A DNA stretch of 64,000 nt from Actinospica sp035552695 (GTDB lineage Bacteria; Actinomycetota; Actinomycetes; Streptomycetales; Catenulisporaceae). Within the stretch, counting starts at the first letter, position 1. Each line of letters begins with the position of its first letter. Below are positions 42,233 to 51,087 of the stretch, piece after piece. Position numbers and translations under genes: made by a program. The stretch spans positions 8,066-72,065 of the forward strand of contig NZ_DASZKT010000023.1 in assembly GCF_035552695.1 (NCBI RefSeq), in the 5' to 3' direction. Below the pieces are notes generated by a model, which saw only the letters and a program-made list of their open reading frames with translations, was not told the origin of the DNA and did no database searches.

Positions 42233-42826
42233 TCAGCTCCCGGTGATGGTGTAGTCGATCTCCTTGAGCAGTTCCGGCTCGGTGATACCGCCGAGCGCGC
42301 GCACCGCCACCTTGCCGCTGCTGTCCACGATCACCGTGGACGGCACGCTGGTCGCCGGGATGATCTGCTTGAGCGCGAGCACCAGCGTCTCGTCCGGGTC
42401 CTGCAGCGAGGGGTACTTGATGCCGAACTGCGAGTCGTAGGCGAGCGCCGCGGCGTTGTCGTCCCGCGTGTTGATGCCGACGAACTGGACGCTCTTGGCC
42501 GCGTACTTCTGCGCGGCCTCGGAGAAGTCCGGCGCCTCCTCCCGGCACGGCGTGCACCACGAGCCCCAGACGTTGACCACCGTCACATGCCCGGTGTACG
42601 ACACGGACATCGACTTGCCCTGCAGCGTGGTCCCGGTCAGCGCCGGCATCGCCTGCCGGTCAGCCGCGGAGACCTGCGAGATCCCGGTAGTCACGCTGAC
42701 GTAGCCGGTCTGCGCCCCGTTCGAGCTGCCGGAACCGCTGCCGCAGCCCGCGAGGACCGCGGCCGCGGCGAGGCCCGCGGCCGCGACGGCGAGCGCGCGG
42801 CGGCGGGCGAGTTTCGGTGCGACCAT
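42233..42826 (-). CDS. TlpA/ResA-like thioredoxin lipoprotein (copy 1)
   Basis: A 197-residue exported thiol-disulfide protein. The signal MVAPKLARRRALAVAAAGLA ends in the lipobox VLAGC with Cys28. The thioredoxin fold holds the active pair Cys91-Thr-Pro-Cys94 in VVNVWGSWCTPC, with a cis-Pro segment TSVPSTVIVD. It should keep the haem-binding cysteines of apocytochrome c reduced, using electrons from CcdA, whose gene begins 2 bases after its stop. It is closely similar to the next gene upstream. Confidence 0.92.
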   Translation of the reverse strand: MVAPKLARRRALAVAAAGLAAAAVLAGCGSGSGSSNGAQTGYVSVTTGISQVSAADRQAMPALTGTTLQGKSMSVSYTGHVTVVNVWGSWCTPCREEAPDFSEAAQKYAAKSVQFVGINTRDDNAAALAYDSQFGIKYPSLQDPDETLVLALKQIIPATSVPSTVIVDSSGKVAVRALGGITEPELLKEIDYTITGS

Positions 42827-42940
42827 GCGAAGAGTTTCGCATGCCCGATTTCTGGCGAAGCCGTCGGGTCAGCAGTTCTCAGGAACGCTCAGCTGGCCGT
42901 GATCGCAGCGTGATGTTCCGGGCGTCTGACGGATCGTCGG

Positions 42941-43498
42941 TCAGCCGCCCGACCGCACGTAGCCGAGTTCCGCCGTCAACTCGGGCTCGGTGATCGATCC
43001 GAGCGCACGCACCGCGACCCTGCCGCTGCTGTCCACGATCAGCGTGGAGGGCACGTCGTCCACCGGCACGATCCCGCCGATCGCGAGCGAGAGCGTCTCG
43101 TCCGGATCCTGCAGCGACGGGTAGTGCACGGAAAACTGCGACACGTAGGCGAGAGCCGCCGCGTTGTCGTCCTGCGTATCGATGCCGAGGAACTGCACGC
43201 CCTTCGCGCGGTACTCGTCGTACGTCTCCGCGAGCGACGCTGCCTCCACACGGCAGTTCGAGCACCACGCGCCCCACATATTGACCACGGTCACGTGGCC
43301 CTTGTGGGCGGCCGTGTACGACGCGCCCTGGAGCGTGCTGCCGGACAGCGCGGGCATCGCCTGCCGATCCGCCACCGAGATCTGGGTGATCCCGAGGGCG
43401 ACCTGCGTACTGCCCGCGCCCACCATGCCGACATTCGTCGACGAGCCACCGGAGCACCCCGCGAGCGACGCGGCGGGCACCGCCGCCACGGCCGCCAC
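42941..43498 (-). CDS. TlpA/ResA-like thioredoxin lipoprotein (copy 2, 5' end uncertain)
   Basis: A 185-residue paralogue of the protein at 42233. Shared text includes DRQAMPAL-G-TLQG, HVTVVN-WG-WC, YPSLQDPDETL, VPST-IVDSSG-VAVRALG-ITEPEL. The active pair is Cys79-Ser-Asn-Cys82. From GTG 43498 the signal is only VAAVAAVPAASLAGC, lacking the basic n-region and a good RBS. In another frame, an ATG at 43528 reads MEREAQSRSG into the same region, so a one-base frameshift may have separated the true start. It may be a functional second thioredoxin with different partner preference or a gene damaged at its 5' end. Confidence 0.78.
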   Translation of the reverse strand: MAAVAAVPAASLAGCSGGSSTNVGMVGAGSTQVALGITQISVADRQAMPALSGSTLQGASYTAAHKGHVTVVNMWGAWCSNCRVEAASLAETYDEYRAKGVQFLGIDTQDDNAAALAYVSQFSVHYPSLQDPDETLSLAIGGIVPVDDVPSTLIVDSSGRVAVRALGSITEPELTAELGYVRSGG

Positions 43499-43547
43499 CC
43501 AGACCGGCTTTGAGCTTCCCGTTCCATCCCCCCGCTGTGATGGGTCG

Positions 43548-44216
43548 TCAGGCTCCGGCGACGAACTTCTTCGTGGTCTTCGACGGCAGCAGGTCCTTGG
43601 CCGGCTCGTGGTACTCGAGGCCGACGAGCTGCGTGCCGACGTAGACGAAGGAGGTGACCGAGGCGAGCGAGCACTCGCGCTTGCGCGGGTCGTGCCACAG
43701 CGGGCGGTGCTCGGCGGCCAGCCGGCTGACCCAGATCGGCAGCTGGTGGCTGACGCACACGGCCTCGTGGCCCAGCGCCTTGTCCCGGGCCGCCTCCAGC
43801 GCCGCCCGAACCCGCGCGACCTGGGTCTTGTACGGCTCGCCCCAGGACGGCCGGAAGGGGTTGTACAGCTTGGGCCAGACCTGCGGGCGCCGGAGCACGC
43901 CGTCGCCGACGCTGAACCGCTTGCCCTCGAAGAAGTTCGCCGCCTCGATCAGCCGGCCGTCGGTGGCGAGCTCCACATCGCGGCGGGCGGCGATCGGCGT
44001 GGCGGTCTCCTGCGCCCGGTCCAGCGGCGAGGCGACCACGTGCACGACGTCGCGCTCGGCGAAGTACTCGGCGCCGCGCTCGGCCATCTTCCGGCCGAGC
44101 TCGGACAGGTGGAAGTCGGGCAGCCGGCCGTACAGGATGCCCTCCGGGTTGAACACCTCGCCGTGCCGCATCAGGTGGACGACGGTCTTGATCCCGGGGT
44201 CGATCTGCTGCGTCAT
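43548..44216 (-). CDS. Histidine phosphatase family protein (phosphoglycerate mutase-like)
   Basis: A 222-residue enzyme. The catalytic LMRHGE motif is at about residue 15, and the second histidine is in AVCVSHQLPIWVS. It lies between hemL and the cytochrome c maturation genes, as in related actinobacteria. The substrate is not known; it is probably a phosphatase rather than a glycolytic mutase. ATG 44216 is supported by GAAGGA. The region upstream to hemL is 73 bases. Confidence 0.88.
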   Translation of the reverse strand: MTQQIDPGIKTVVHLMRHGEVFNPEGILYGRLPDFHLSELGRKMAERGAEYFAERDVVHVVASPLDRAQETATPIAARRDVELATDGRLIEAANFFEGKRFSVGDGVLRRPQVWPKLYNPFRPSWGEPYKTQVARVRAALEAARDKALGHEAVCVSHQLPIWVSRLAAEHRPLWHDPRKRECSLASVTSFVYVGTQLVGLEYHEPAKDLLPSKTTKKFVAGA

Positions 44217-44289
44217 GCGGGTTCCTTCTCGTGAAAGGGGCGAGGGGACGGCGGGACGGGACAACGGACTGACGGGACGGGGCCGCGGC

Positions 44290-45591
44290 TCAGGCGCTGG
44301 CGGCGGCCCGGGCGGCGATCGGCAGGGCGTCGGCGATCCGGGCGACGGCGGCCTCGTCGTGCGCGGCGGAGACGAACCAGGCCTCGAAGGCGCTCGGCGG
44401 CAGGTAGACGCCGTTGGCCAGCATGCTGTGGAAGAAGGCCTTGAACTTCTGCGTGTCCTGCGTCTTGGCCGCCGCGTAGTCCTTGACCTCGGCGTCGGTG
44501 AAGAAGACGGAGAACATCGTCCCGGCGAACTGCACGCGGTGCGCCACGCCCGCCTCGGCCAGCGCGTCGGACGCCAGCTGGGCCACGGTCTTCGCCGTCG
44601 AGTCGAGGTGCGTGTAGACCTCGGGGGTGCAGTTCCTCAGCGTGGCCAGCCCGGCGGCCGTGGCGACCGGGTTCCCGGAGAGCGTGCCCGCCTGGTAGAC
44701 CGGCCCGATCGGCGCGAGCTGCGCCATCACGTCCGCGCGACCGCCGAACGCCGCGGCCGGGAAGCCGCCGCCCATCACCTTGCCGAAGGTCATCAGGTCG
44801 GGCACCACGCCGTCGATGCCGAACCATCCCTCGCGCGAGGAGCGGAATCCGGTCATCACCTCGTCGGAGATGTAGAGAGCCCCGTTGGCGTGGCACAACT
44901 CACGCACGGCGGCGTTGAACCCCGGCAGCGGCGGGACGACGCCCATGTTCCCCGCGGCCGCCTCGGTGATGAGGCAGGCAATCGAGTCCCCGTACTCCGC
45001 GAACGCGGCGCGCACGGCTTCGACATCGTTGTACGGCAGCACGATCGTGTCGCCCGTCTGGGTCCCCGTCACCCCCGGGGTGTCCGGAAGCGCGAGCGTC
45101 GCGACCCCCGACCCCGCCGCCGCCAGCAGCGCATCCACGTGCCCGTGGTAGCAGCCCGCGAACTTGACCACCTTCGCGCGCCCGGTGAAACCGCGCGCGA
45201 GCCGGATCGCCGACATCGTCGCCTCGGTTCCGGACGACACCAGCCGCACCTGATCGACCGGCGCGATCCGCGCCGCGATCTCCTCGGCCAGCGTCACCTC
45301 CCCCTCGCTCGGTGTCCCGAACGACGTACCCCGAGCGAGCGCCGCCCCGGCCGCCTCCAGGACGGCGGGATGCGCGTGCCCCAGGATCATCGGCCCCCAG
45401 GAGCAGACGAGGTCCACGTACTCCCGCCCGTCCGCGTCGGCCAGGTAGGCCCCTCGCCCCGAAACCATGAACCGCGGCGTCCCGCCGACCCCCCGGAACG
45501 CGCGTACCGGCGAGTTCACCCCGCCGGGCGTGACCGCCTGCGCGCGGTCGAACAGTGCAGCCGATTTCGGTGCGTCGTAGTCGTAGCTCAC
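44290..45591 (-). CDS. hemL: Glutamate-1-semialdehyde 2,1-aminomutase
   Basis: A 433-residue PLP enzyme that makes 5-aminolevulinate in the C5 haem pathway. VTPGGVNSPVRAFRGVGG starts the conserved core. RLVSSGTEATMSAIRLARGFTGR, YHGHVDALL and the PLP-lysine segment DLMTFGKVMGGGFPAAAFGG are all present. The start is GTG 45591 (MSYDYDAPK). Haem supply fits the nearby cytochrome c assembly operon. A gap of 36 bases separates it from pth. Confidence 0.96.
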   Translation of the reverse strand: MSYDYDAPKSAALFDRAQAVTPGGVNSPVRAFRGVGGTPRFMVSGRGAYLADADGREYVDLVCSWGPMILGHAHPAVLEAAGAALARGTSFGTPSEGEVTLAEEIAARIAPVDQVRLVSSGTEATMSAIRLARGFTGRAKVVKFAGCYHGHVDALLAAAGSGVATLALPDTPGVTGTQTGDTIVLPYNDVEAVRAAFAEYGDSIACLITEAAAGNMGVVPPLPGFNAAVRELCHANGALYISDEVMTGFRSSREGWFGIDGVVPDLMTFGKVMGGGFPAAAFGGRADVMAQLAPIGPVYQAGTLSGNPVATAAGLATLRNCTPEVYTHLDSTAKTVAQLASDALAEAGVAHRVQFAGTMFSVFFTDAEVKDYAAAKTQDTQKFKAFFHSMLANGVYLPPSAFEAWFVSAAHDEAAVARIADALPIAARAAASA

Positions 45592-45627
45592 GCAGCCAAG
45601 TCTCTCACCACCAGGGGACGCGGTACG

Positions 45628-46203
45628 TCAGACCCCGGCGTGGTACCTGTTCTGCGCCGTCTCCAGGCCGCCGGTGAGCAGAGCCTCCACGGCATCCGCC
45701 GCGCGGTCCACGTTGAGCGAGAGCTCCTTCGCCTCCGTCGAGGAGAAGGGCTTGAGCACGAAGTCCGCCGGGTCCTGGCGGCCCGGCGGTCGGCCGATGC
45801 CGAAGCGCACCCGGAGGTACTCCTTGGTGCCGAGGGACTTCGAGATCGACTTCAGGCCGTTGTGGCCGCCGTCGCCGCCGCCGCGCTTGAGGCGCAGCAG
45901 GCCGTAGTCGATGTCGAGCTCGTCGTGCACGACGATGATCTGCTCGAGCGGGACCTTGTAGAAGTTCTGCGCGGCGACGGTCGGGCCGCCCGAGAGGTTC
46001 ATGAAGGACCTGGGCTTGGCGAGCACGACGCGCAGGCCGGCGACGCGGCCCTCGAGAACCTCCGCGCCCGCCTTATGCGCCTTGAACCTGCCGCCCATCC
46101 GCTCGGCGAGCAGGTCCGCGACCATGAAACCGGCGTTGTGCCGGGTGGCGGCGTAGCCGGGCCCGGGGTTACCGAGCCCGACCACCAACCAGGGTTCAGC
46201 CAT
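45628..46203 (-). CDS. pth: Peptidyl-tRNA hydrolase
   Basis: A 191-residue enzyme that recycles peptidyl-tRNA. VVGLGNPGPGYAATRHNAGFMVADLL contains the catalytic histidine and Asn. KPRSFMNLSGG, VVHDELDIDYGLLRLKRGGGDGGHNGLKSI and RFGIGRPPGRQDPADFVL follow. It begins 34 bases after rplY; the rplY-pth pair is conserved in actinobacteria. Confidence 0.97.
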   Translation of the reverse strand: MAEPWLVVGLGNPGPGYAATRHNAGFMVADLLAERMGGRFKAHKAGAEVLEGRVAGLRVVLAKPRSFMNLSGGPTVAAQNFYKVPLEQIIVVHDELDIDYGLLRLKRGGGDGGHNGLKSISKSLGTKEYLRVRFGIGRPPGRQDPADFVLKPFSSTEAKELSLNVDRAADAVEALLTGGLETAQNRYHAGV

Positions 46204-46237
46204 GAAGGACTGCCCTCAGCTCCTCGTCCGCGCGGTG

Positions 46238-46840
46238 CTACTCGGCGGAGCCCTCGGACTCTCCGCCAGCGCCCTCGGCGGACTCGTCCTCGACCATCGT
46301 GGCGGCCGGGGTCAGCACGTGCACCACGACGGCCTCGCCGTCGGTCACCAGGGTGGTGCCCTCGGGCAGGGCGACCTCGGCGGCGGTGATCTGGGTGCCC
46401 TCGGCCAGGCCCGCGACGGAGACCTCGATGGAGCTCGGGATGTGGGTGGCCTCGGTCTCGACCGACAGGCTGGTCAGCACGAGCTCGAGCAGGCCGCCGG
46501 ACGCGATCTCGCCGGTGGTGACGATCGGCACGTCCACGGTGACCTTCTCGCCGAGGCGGACGAGCAGCAGGTCGATGTGCTCGAGGGTGCGCTTGACCGG
46601 GTCCTTGGACACGGCCTTCGGGATGGCCAGCTCGCTCTTGGAGCCGACGATGTCCAGGTTCAGCAGCACGTTCGAGTTCTTGAGCGCGAGGAACAGCTCG
46701 TGCTCCGGCAGCGACAGGTGCACCGGCTCCTGCTTGTGCCCGTAGAGCACGGCGGGGATCTTGCCCTCGCGGCGCAGCTGACGCGCCGCGCCCTTGCCGA
46801 AGTTCTCGCGCGGCTCGGCCGCGATCTTGATCTCAGCCAT
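46238..46840 (-). CDS. rplY: 50S ribosomal protein L25/general stress protein Ctc
   Basis: A 200-residue long-form L25 that binds 5S rRNA. The N-terminal domain (1-95) has GKGAARQLRREGKIPAVLYGH, the 5S rRNA-binding segment; the C-terminal TL5-type domain follows from about 97 to 180. The last 20 residues are an acidic tail. GGAGG lies 8 bases before ATG 46840. Upstream, TAGAAT (47032-47037) may be its -10 box. Confidence 0.95.
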   Translation of the reverse strand: MAEIKIAAEPRENFGKGAARQLRREGKIPAVLYGHKQEPVHLSLPEHELFLALKNSNVLLNLDIVGSKSELAIPKAVSKDPVKRTLEHIDLLLVRLGEKVTVDVPIVTTGEIASGGLLELVLTSLSVETEATHIPSSIEVSVAGLAEGTQITAAEVALPEGTTLVTDGEAVVVHVLTPAATMVEDESAEGAGGESEGSAE

Positions 46841-47031
46841 GGTGTTGCCTCCGTTTTCGGGGTCGGTTTCAGCCTGGACGATCTGGCGAATCGACCCCCG
46901 GCCGAGGCGGGCGCCCGAAAGAAGGGGCCGCGCAACGGCCCGGAGCGCGATCAGCACGTCGATCACGGAGCCCGCCCGGATCCTCGTGCTGCCTGGATCC
47001 GCGGCCACTCCCTCGCCGGGCAATAGAGCGA

Positions 47032-47037
47032 ATTCTA
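47032..47037 (-). promoter_or_regulatory. Possible -10 box for rplY-pth
   Basis: TAGAAT on the minus strand lies 192 bases before the rplY start, in the 232-base space after prs. The -35 region is poor, so this is tentative. No small gene was seen in this space. Confidence 0.3.
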
Positions 47038-47072
47038 CCGGTCGGCGAGGGGTGCTGCGGACCGCGCGCGTG

Positions 47073-48053
47073 CTAGTCGTCGGCGCCTTCGAACATGGAG
47101 GTCACCGAGCCGTCCTCGAAGACCTCCGAGATGGCCTTGGCGATGATCGGGGCGATGGAGAGCACCGCGAGCTTGTCGAAGCGGCGGTCGTCGGGCAGCG
47201 GCAGCGTGTCGGTGACGATGACCTTGCTGACCCGCGAGTTCTTCAGCCGGTCGACGGCCGGGCCGGAGAAGACCGCGTGCGTCGCGACTATGACCACCTC
47301 GGCGGCGCCGTGCTCGAACAGCGCCTCCGAGGCTGCGCAGATCGTGCCCGCGGTGTCGATCATGTCGTCCACCAGAACGCAGACCCGACCCTTGATGTCG
47401 CCGACGATCTCGTGCACCGAGACCCGGTTCGCCATATTCGTGTCACGCCGCTTGTGCACGATGGCGAGCGGGGCGCTGAGCTTGTCGCACCACTTGTCGG
47501 CGACCTTCACCCGTCCGGCGTCCGGGGAGACGATGGTCAGCCGCTCCTGGTCGATGTTCTCCCGGATGTAGTCGATCAGCAGCGGCATCGCCCACAGGTG
47601 GTCCACCGGGCCGTCGAAGTAGCCCTGGATCTGATCGGTGTGCAGATCGATGGCCATCAGCCGGTCGGCGCCCGCCTGCTTGAACAGGTCGGCCATCAGC
47701 CGGGCGGAGATCGGCTCGCGGCCGCGGTGCTTCTTGTCCTGCCGCGCGTAGCCGTAGAAGGGCATGATCACGGTGATGTTCTTCGCGGACGCGCGCTTGA
47801 GCGCGTCCACCATGATCAGCTGCTCCATGATCCACTGGTTGATCGGCGAGGTGTGGCTCTGCAGCACGAAGGCGTGGCTGCCCCGTACCGACTCCTCGAA
47901 ACGCACGTAGATCTCGCCGTTGGCGAAGTCCCTGGCCTGGGTCGGGGCCAGCTCCACGCCCAATTCGCTCGCCACCGCCTCGGCCAGTTCCGGATGCGCC
48001 CGGCCGGAGAACAACATGAGTTTCTTCTGGCCGGTGGTCTCGATCCCGGTCAC
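47073..48053 (-). CDS. prs: Ribose-phosphate pyrophosphokinase
   Basis: A 326-residue enzyme that makes PRPP from ribose 5-phosphate and ATP. FSGRAHPELAEAVA starts the core, with FANGEIYVRFEESVRG, PFYGYARQDKKHRGREPISARL (ATP loop), VDLHTDQIQG-type IDLHTDQIQGYFDGPVDHL and the PRPP loop CVLVDDMIDTAGT. GTG 48053 (VTGIETTGQKK) is supported by AAGGAG at 9 bases and by similarity to Streptomyces Prs. An in-frame upstream extension lacks an RBS and was not used. Confidence 0.96.
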   Translation of the reverse strand: MTGIETTGQKKLMLFSGRAHPELAEAVASELGVELAPTQARDFANGEIYVRFEESVRGSHAFVLQSHTSPINQWIMEQLIMVDALKRASAKNITVIMPFYGYARQDKKHRGREPISARLMADLFKQAGADRLMAIDLHTDQIQGYFDGPVDHLWAMPLLIDYIRENIDQERLTIVSPDAGRVKVADKWCDKLSAPLAIVHKRRDTNMANRVSVHEIVGDIKGRVCVLVDDMIDTAGTICAASEALFEHGAAEVVIVATHAVFSGPAVDRLKNSRVSKVIVTDTLPLPDDRRFDKLAVLSIAPIIAKAISEVFEDGSVTSMFEGADD

Positions 48054-48232
48054 GCGACTAGCTCCTTGGGGAGTTGACGAGCCTTTGCCCGATCCTGCGG
48101 CAAAAACGGGGGAAGCATCGGGCGTGATCCCGTTCATCGCGAGACGGCGGGTTCTGCCCCCTCCTATTGTCGCAGAAGTCACGACGTCGCGACCCCCGTC
48201 GGACACCATACGGAGGTGTGCAGTTCATCGCA

Positions 48233-49690
48233 TCATGACTTGTCCGTGGCGTTTTCCGCCTTCGCCCGCGCGGCCGCCCTGGCCGCCTTGCTGTCCGGGC
48301 GCTTGCGCTCGATGTAGCCCGCGATGTTGCGCTGCCGGCCGCGGGCCACGGCCAGTTCGCCGGGGCCGACCGGGCTACTGACGGCCGAGCCGGCGGCCAC
48401 GAACGCGCCGTCCCCGAGCTTGGCCGGGGCGATCAGCACGGTGTCCGAGCCGACGAACACGTGGTCGCCGATCTCGGTGCGGTGCTTGGCCACGCCGTCG
48501 TAGTTGGCGGTGATGGTGCCCGCGCCGATGTTGCAGCCCTCGCCGATGGTCGCGTCGCCGACGTAGGACAGGTGCGGCACCTTCGAGCCCTCGCCGATCT
48601 CCGCGTTCTTCATCTCCACGAAGCCGCCCGCCTTGGCCCCGCGCGCCAGCTTCGTGCCGGGACGCAGGTAGGTGTACGGGCCGACGGTCGCCTCCGGGCC
48701 GATCTCGGCCCCCTCGGTGGTGGCATTGGTGACCCTGGCGCCCTCGCCCACGAACGTGTCGGTGAGGGTGCAGTTCGGGCCGACCTCGGCGCCGGGGGCG
48801 AGCACCGTGCCGCCGTAGAGCTGGGTGTTCGGGTACACGATCGCGTCCCGGCCGAGCGTGGCCTGCACGTCGATGAGCGTCGTCGCCGGGTCGATGATGG
48901 ACACGCCCTCGCGCATCCAACGCTCCGTCAGCCGCCGGTTGAACAGCCGTCGCATGTCGGCGAGCTGGACCCGGTCGTTGATACCGAGGGTCTCGTGCCA
49001 GTCCTCGACCACGTGCGCGCCGACCGAGAGCCCGTCCGCCGCCGCGATGCCGAGCACGTCGGTGAGATACTCCTCGCCCTGCTTGTTGTTCCGGTTGAGC
49101 CGTCCGAGCGCGTCCCGCAGCACCTTGGCGTCGAACGCGAAGACACCGGAGTTGACCTCGGTGATCGCGACCTGCTCGGGCGTCGCGTCCTTCTGCTCCA
49201 CGATGCCGACGACGGACTCGCCGTCCCGGATGACGCGGCCGTAGCCGGTGGGATCGTCCGGGATGGCCGTGAGCACGGTGACCGCGCGGTCGGCCCGCTG
49301 GTGTTCGGCGAGCACGGCGCTCATGGTCTCGGTGCTCAGCAGCGGGGTGTCGCCGAACAGGACGAGGACGGTGCCCTCGATCTCGCCGTCGGTCTCGGTC
49401 AGCGCCTCCATGGCCACGCGCGTGGCGTGCCCGGTGCCGTGCTGCTCCTCCTGGACCACGGCGCGGATCTCCGGATCCACGCTCGCCAGGTACGCGGCGA
49501 CCTGCTCGCGCCCGTGCCCGACGACCACGGCCAGCCGCCGCGGTTCGAGGCCGAGCGCGTTCGCCACCACATGGCCGACGAGCGGACGGCCGCACAGGGT
49601 GTGAAGCACCTTCGGAGTGTCCGACTTCATCCGGGTGCCTTGGCCGGCGGCGAGGACGAAAACGGCAGCAGGGCGTAGCTCAGGCGACAC
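48233..49690 (-). CDS. glmU: Bifunctional N-acetylglucosamine-1-P uridyltransferase/glucosamine-1-P acetyltransferase
   Basis: A 485-residue enzyme making UDP-GlcNAc for peptidoglycan. The N-terminal pyrophosphorylase has VFVLAAGQGTRMKSDTPKVLH, EQHGTGHAT and LFGDTPLL. The left-handed beta-helix acetyltransferase from about residue 260 has YLRPGTKL, GGFVEMKNAEIGEGSKVPHLSYVGDA and NIGAGTITANYDG, with its catalytic histidine. GTG 49690 is the start. The C-terminal tail is Lys/Ala-rich. The glmU-prs-rplY-pth order is a conserved actinobacterial block. Confidence 0.96.
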   Translation of the reverse strand: MSPELRPAAVFVLAAGQGTRMKSDTPKVLHTLCGRPLVGHVVANALGLEPRRLAVVVGHGREQVAAYLASVDPEIRAVVQEEQHGTGHATRVAMEALTETDGEIEGTVLVLFGDTPLLSTETMSAVLAEHQRADRAVTVLTAIPDDPTGYGRVIRDGESVVGIVEQKDATPEQVAITEVNSGVFAFDAKVLRDALGRLNRNNKQGEEYLTDVLGIAAADGLSVGAHVVEDWHETLGINDRVQLADMRRLFNRRLTERWMREGVSIIDPATTLIDVQATLGRDAIVYPNTQLYGGTVLAPGAEVGPNCTLTDTFVGEGARVTNATTEGAEIGPEATVGPYTYLRPGTKLARGAKAGGFVEMKNAEIGEGSKVPHLSYVGDATIGEGCNIGAGTITANYDGVAKHRTEIGDHVFVGSDTVLIAPAKLGDGAFVAAGSAVSSPVGPGELAVARGRQRNIAGYIERKRPDSKAARAAARAKAENATDKS

Positions 49691-49767
49691 GGTTGCCTAC
49701 CTACTTCTCGGCGAGGGGGACCACCGCCGAGCCTACCTGCTGCGGGTGACCAGAAGCTGATCGTGCT

Positions 49768-49800
49768 GCTCCCGGGAGAGCGGAGCGGTCGAACCTCCGT
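49768..49800. repeat. Decayed tRNA-Gln 3'-end repeat, copy A
   Basis: 33 bases beginning GCTCCCGGGAGAGCGGAGCG and ending AACCTCCGT are identical to 49817-49849. Both match the 3' quarter of the intact tRNA-Gln gene (acceptor strand and T arm) with a short insertion in the 3' T stem. The unit spacing is 49 bases. Confidence 0.8.
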
Positions 49801-49816
49801 ACTCTCCCGACCTACG

Positions 49817-49849
49817 GCTCCCGGGAGAGCGGAGCGGTCGAACCTCCGT
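49817..49849. repeat. Decayed tRNA-Gln 3'-end repeat, copy B
   Basis: The second identical 33-base copy, 48 bases from the corresponding segment of the real tRNA at 49865. The T loop GGTCGAA and acceptor CTCCCGGG are kept while the D and anticodon arms are absent. It may mark old integration events at the tRNA 3' end or simple tandem duplication. Confidence 0.8.
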
Positions 49850-49865
49850 GCCTGCCCACTTGCGG

Positions 49866-49936
49866 CTCCCGGGGGAGGGGTCGAACCTCCGTACTCAGAA
49901 CCAAAATCTGATGTCCTGCCACTAGACGACCCGGGA
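49866..49936 (-). tRNA. tRNA-Gln (anticodon UUG)
   Basis: The cloverleaf reads by eye: acceptor TCCCGGG/CCCGGGA, D arm GTCTAGTGGCAGGAC, anticodon stem TCAGA/TCTGA around TTTTGGT (anticodon TTG), T arm GGAGG-TTCGACC-CCTCC, discriminator G. The CCA end is not encoded; the genome continues CCG. Strong pairing throughout indicates a functional gene. Confidence 0.95.
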
Positions 49937-50004
49937 ATGAAGTCGTGCGAGGTCAATGATGCCGTATCGGCACCCTGGGCCGCCAATACGATTGCCCGGC
50001 GCGG

Positions 50005-51078
50005 TCAGCCCCACCAGAAGGCGGCGGCGATGAGGATGTAGAGCCCGATCATCGTGGCGCCCTCCAGCCAGTCGGAGGCTCCGTCCGAGACCAGGAAGGC
50101 CACCGAGCCGACCGCGATGCCGACGGAGGCCATCAGCATCGGGCTGAAAACGAGCGTGAACGCGGGGCCGCCGATCAGCGGGGAGAGCAGCACGAGCGCC
50201 GGGGCGAGTACGACGGCGATCTGCAGCGGGCTGTTCAGGATGACGGCGAGCGCGTGGTCGGGGCGCTGCCGCCAGGCGAGTTTGACGCCGACCGCGTTCT
50301 CCACGGCGTTGCCCGCGATCGCGACGATGACCAGGCCGGCGAACACCTGGTTGATGTGCAACGCGGTCATCGCGGGCTGCAGCGCGTCGACGAAGAGGTC
50401 CGAGACGTACGCGGCGAGCAGCGCGCTGACGACCAGGACTCCCAGCGCGAGCCGCAGCGGCCAGTCCGGCTCCGCGACTTCCACCTCGGAGTCGGCGGGC
50501 TCCTCCTCGCGGCGCAGCGACATCGGCACCGAGAGCGCGAAGACCGCGAGCAGGACGACTGCCGCGATCCGGGAGAGCGCCACCTCGTGGCCGCTCGCCG
50601 CGGCGCCCACATAGTGCGCGAGCGAGGGCACGAACATCGCGGCCACCGACAGCAGCAACAGCGACATGATCATCCGTGCGCGCAGCTCGGAGAAACGCAG
50701 CATTCCGTGCCGCCACCCGCCGACCACGAAGGCGAGTCCGAGCACGAGCAGCAGGTTGCCGAGGATGGAGCCGATCAGCGCCGAGCTGACCACGACCGTC
50801 AACCCGTGGCGCAGCGCGAAGGTGCAGACGAACAGCTCGGGCAGGTTGCCGAGCCCGGCCTGCAGCACGCCGACCGCGCCCGGGCCGAGCCGGTCCGCGA
50901 GCTGGTCGACGCTGCGGCCGACCAGCCCGGCGAGCAGAGCGAGGGCGGCCGCGGAGATCAGGAAGGGCGCCACCGTGCCGACATTCCTGCCGAGCGCGGC
51001 GACGGCGCTGAGCAGCAGGGCTCCACCGAGAAGCAGCCGGTCCGAGCGGCGCAGCGCACCGACCTGAATCCCCGTCAT
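50005..51078 (-). CDS. CaCA-family calcium/proton exchanger
   Basis: A 357-residue membrane antiporter with ten or eleven helices in two inverted halves. The two alpha repeats carry acidic residues: GVLQAGLGNLPELFVCTFAL (GNxPE) and VIVAIAGNAVENAVGV (GNAVE). This is the CAX/ChaA branch of cation exchangers. A charged loop near residue 195 separates the halves. It begins 9 bases after the response-regulator stop and so is probably in its operon. Ion specificity is inferred from the family. Confidence 0.88.
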   Translation of the reverse strand: MTGIQVGALRRSDRLLLGGALLLSAVAALGRNVGTVAPFLISAAALALLAGLVGRSVDQLADRLGPGAVGVLQAGLGNLPELFVCTFALRHGLTVVVSSALIGSILGNLLLVLGLAFVVGGWRHGMLRFSELRARMIMSLLLLSVAAMFVPSLAHYVGAAASGHEVALSRIAAVVLLAVFALSVPMSLRREEEPADSEVEVAEPDWPLRLALGVLVVSALLAAYVSDLFVDALQPAMTALHINQVFAGLVIVAIAGNAVENAVGVKLAWRQRPDHALAVILNSPLQIAVVLAPALVLLSPLIGGPAFTLVFSPMLMASVGIAVGSVAFLVSDGASDWLEGATMIGLYILIAAAFWWG

Positions 51079-51087
51079 GGATCGAGA

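Noticed and set aside
48054..48209. 52-residue N-terminal extension of Prs
   Set aside because: No RBS at the upstream start and no counterpart in the family; GTG 48053 has AAGGAG at the right distance.
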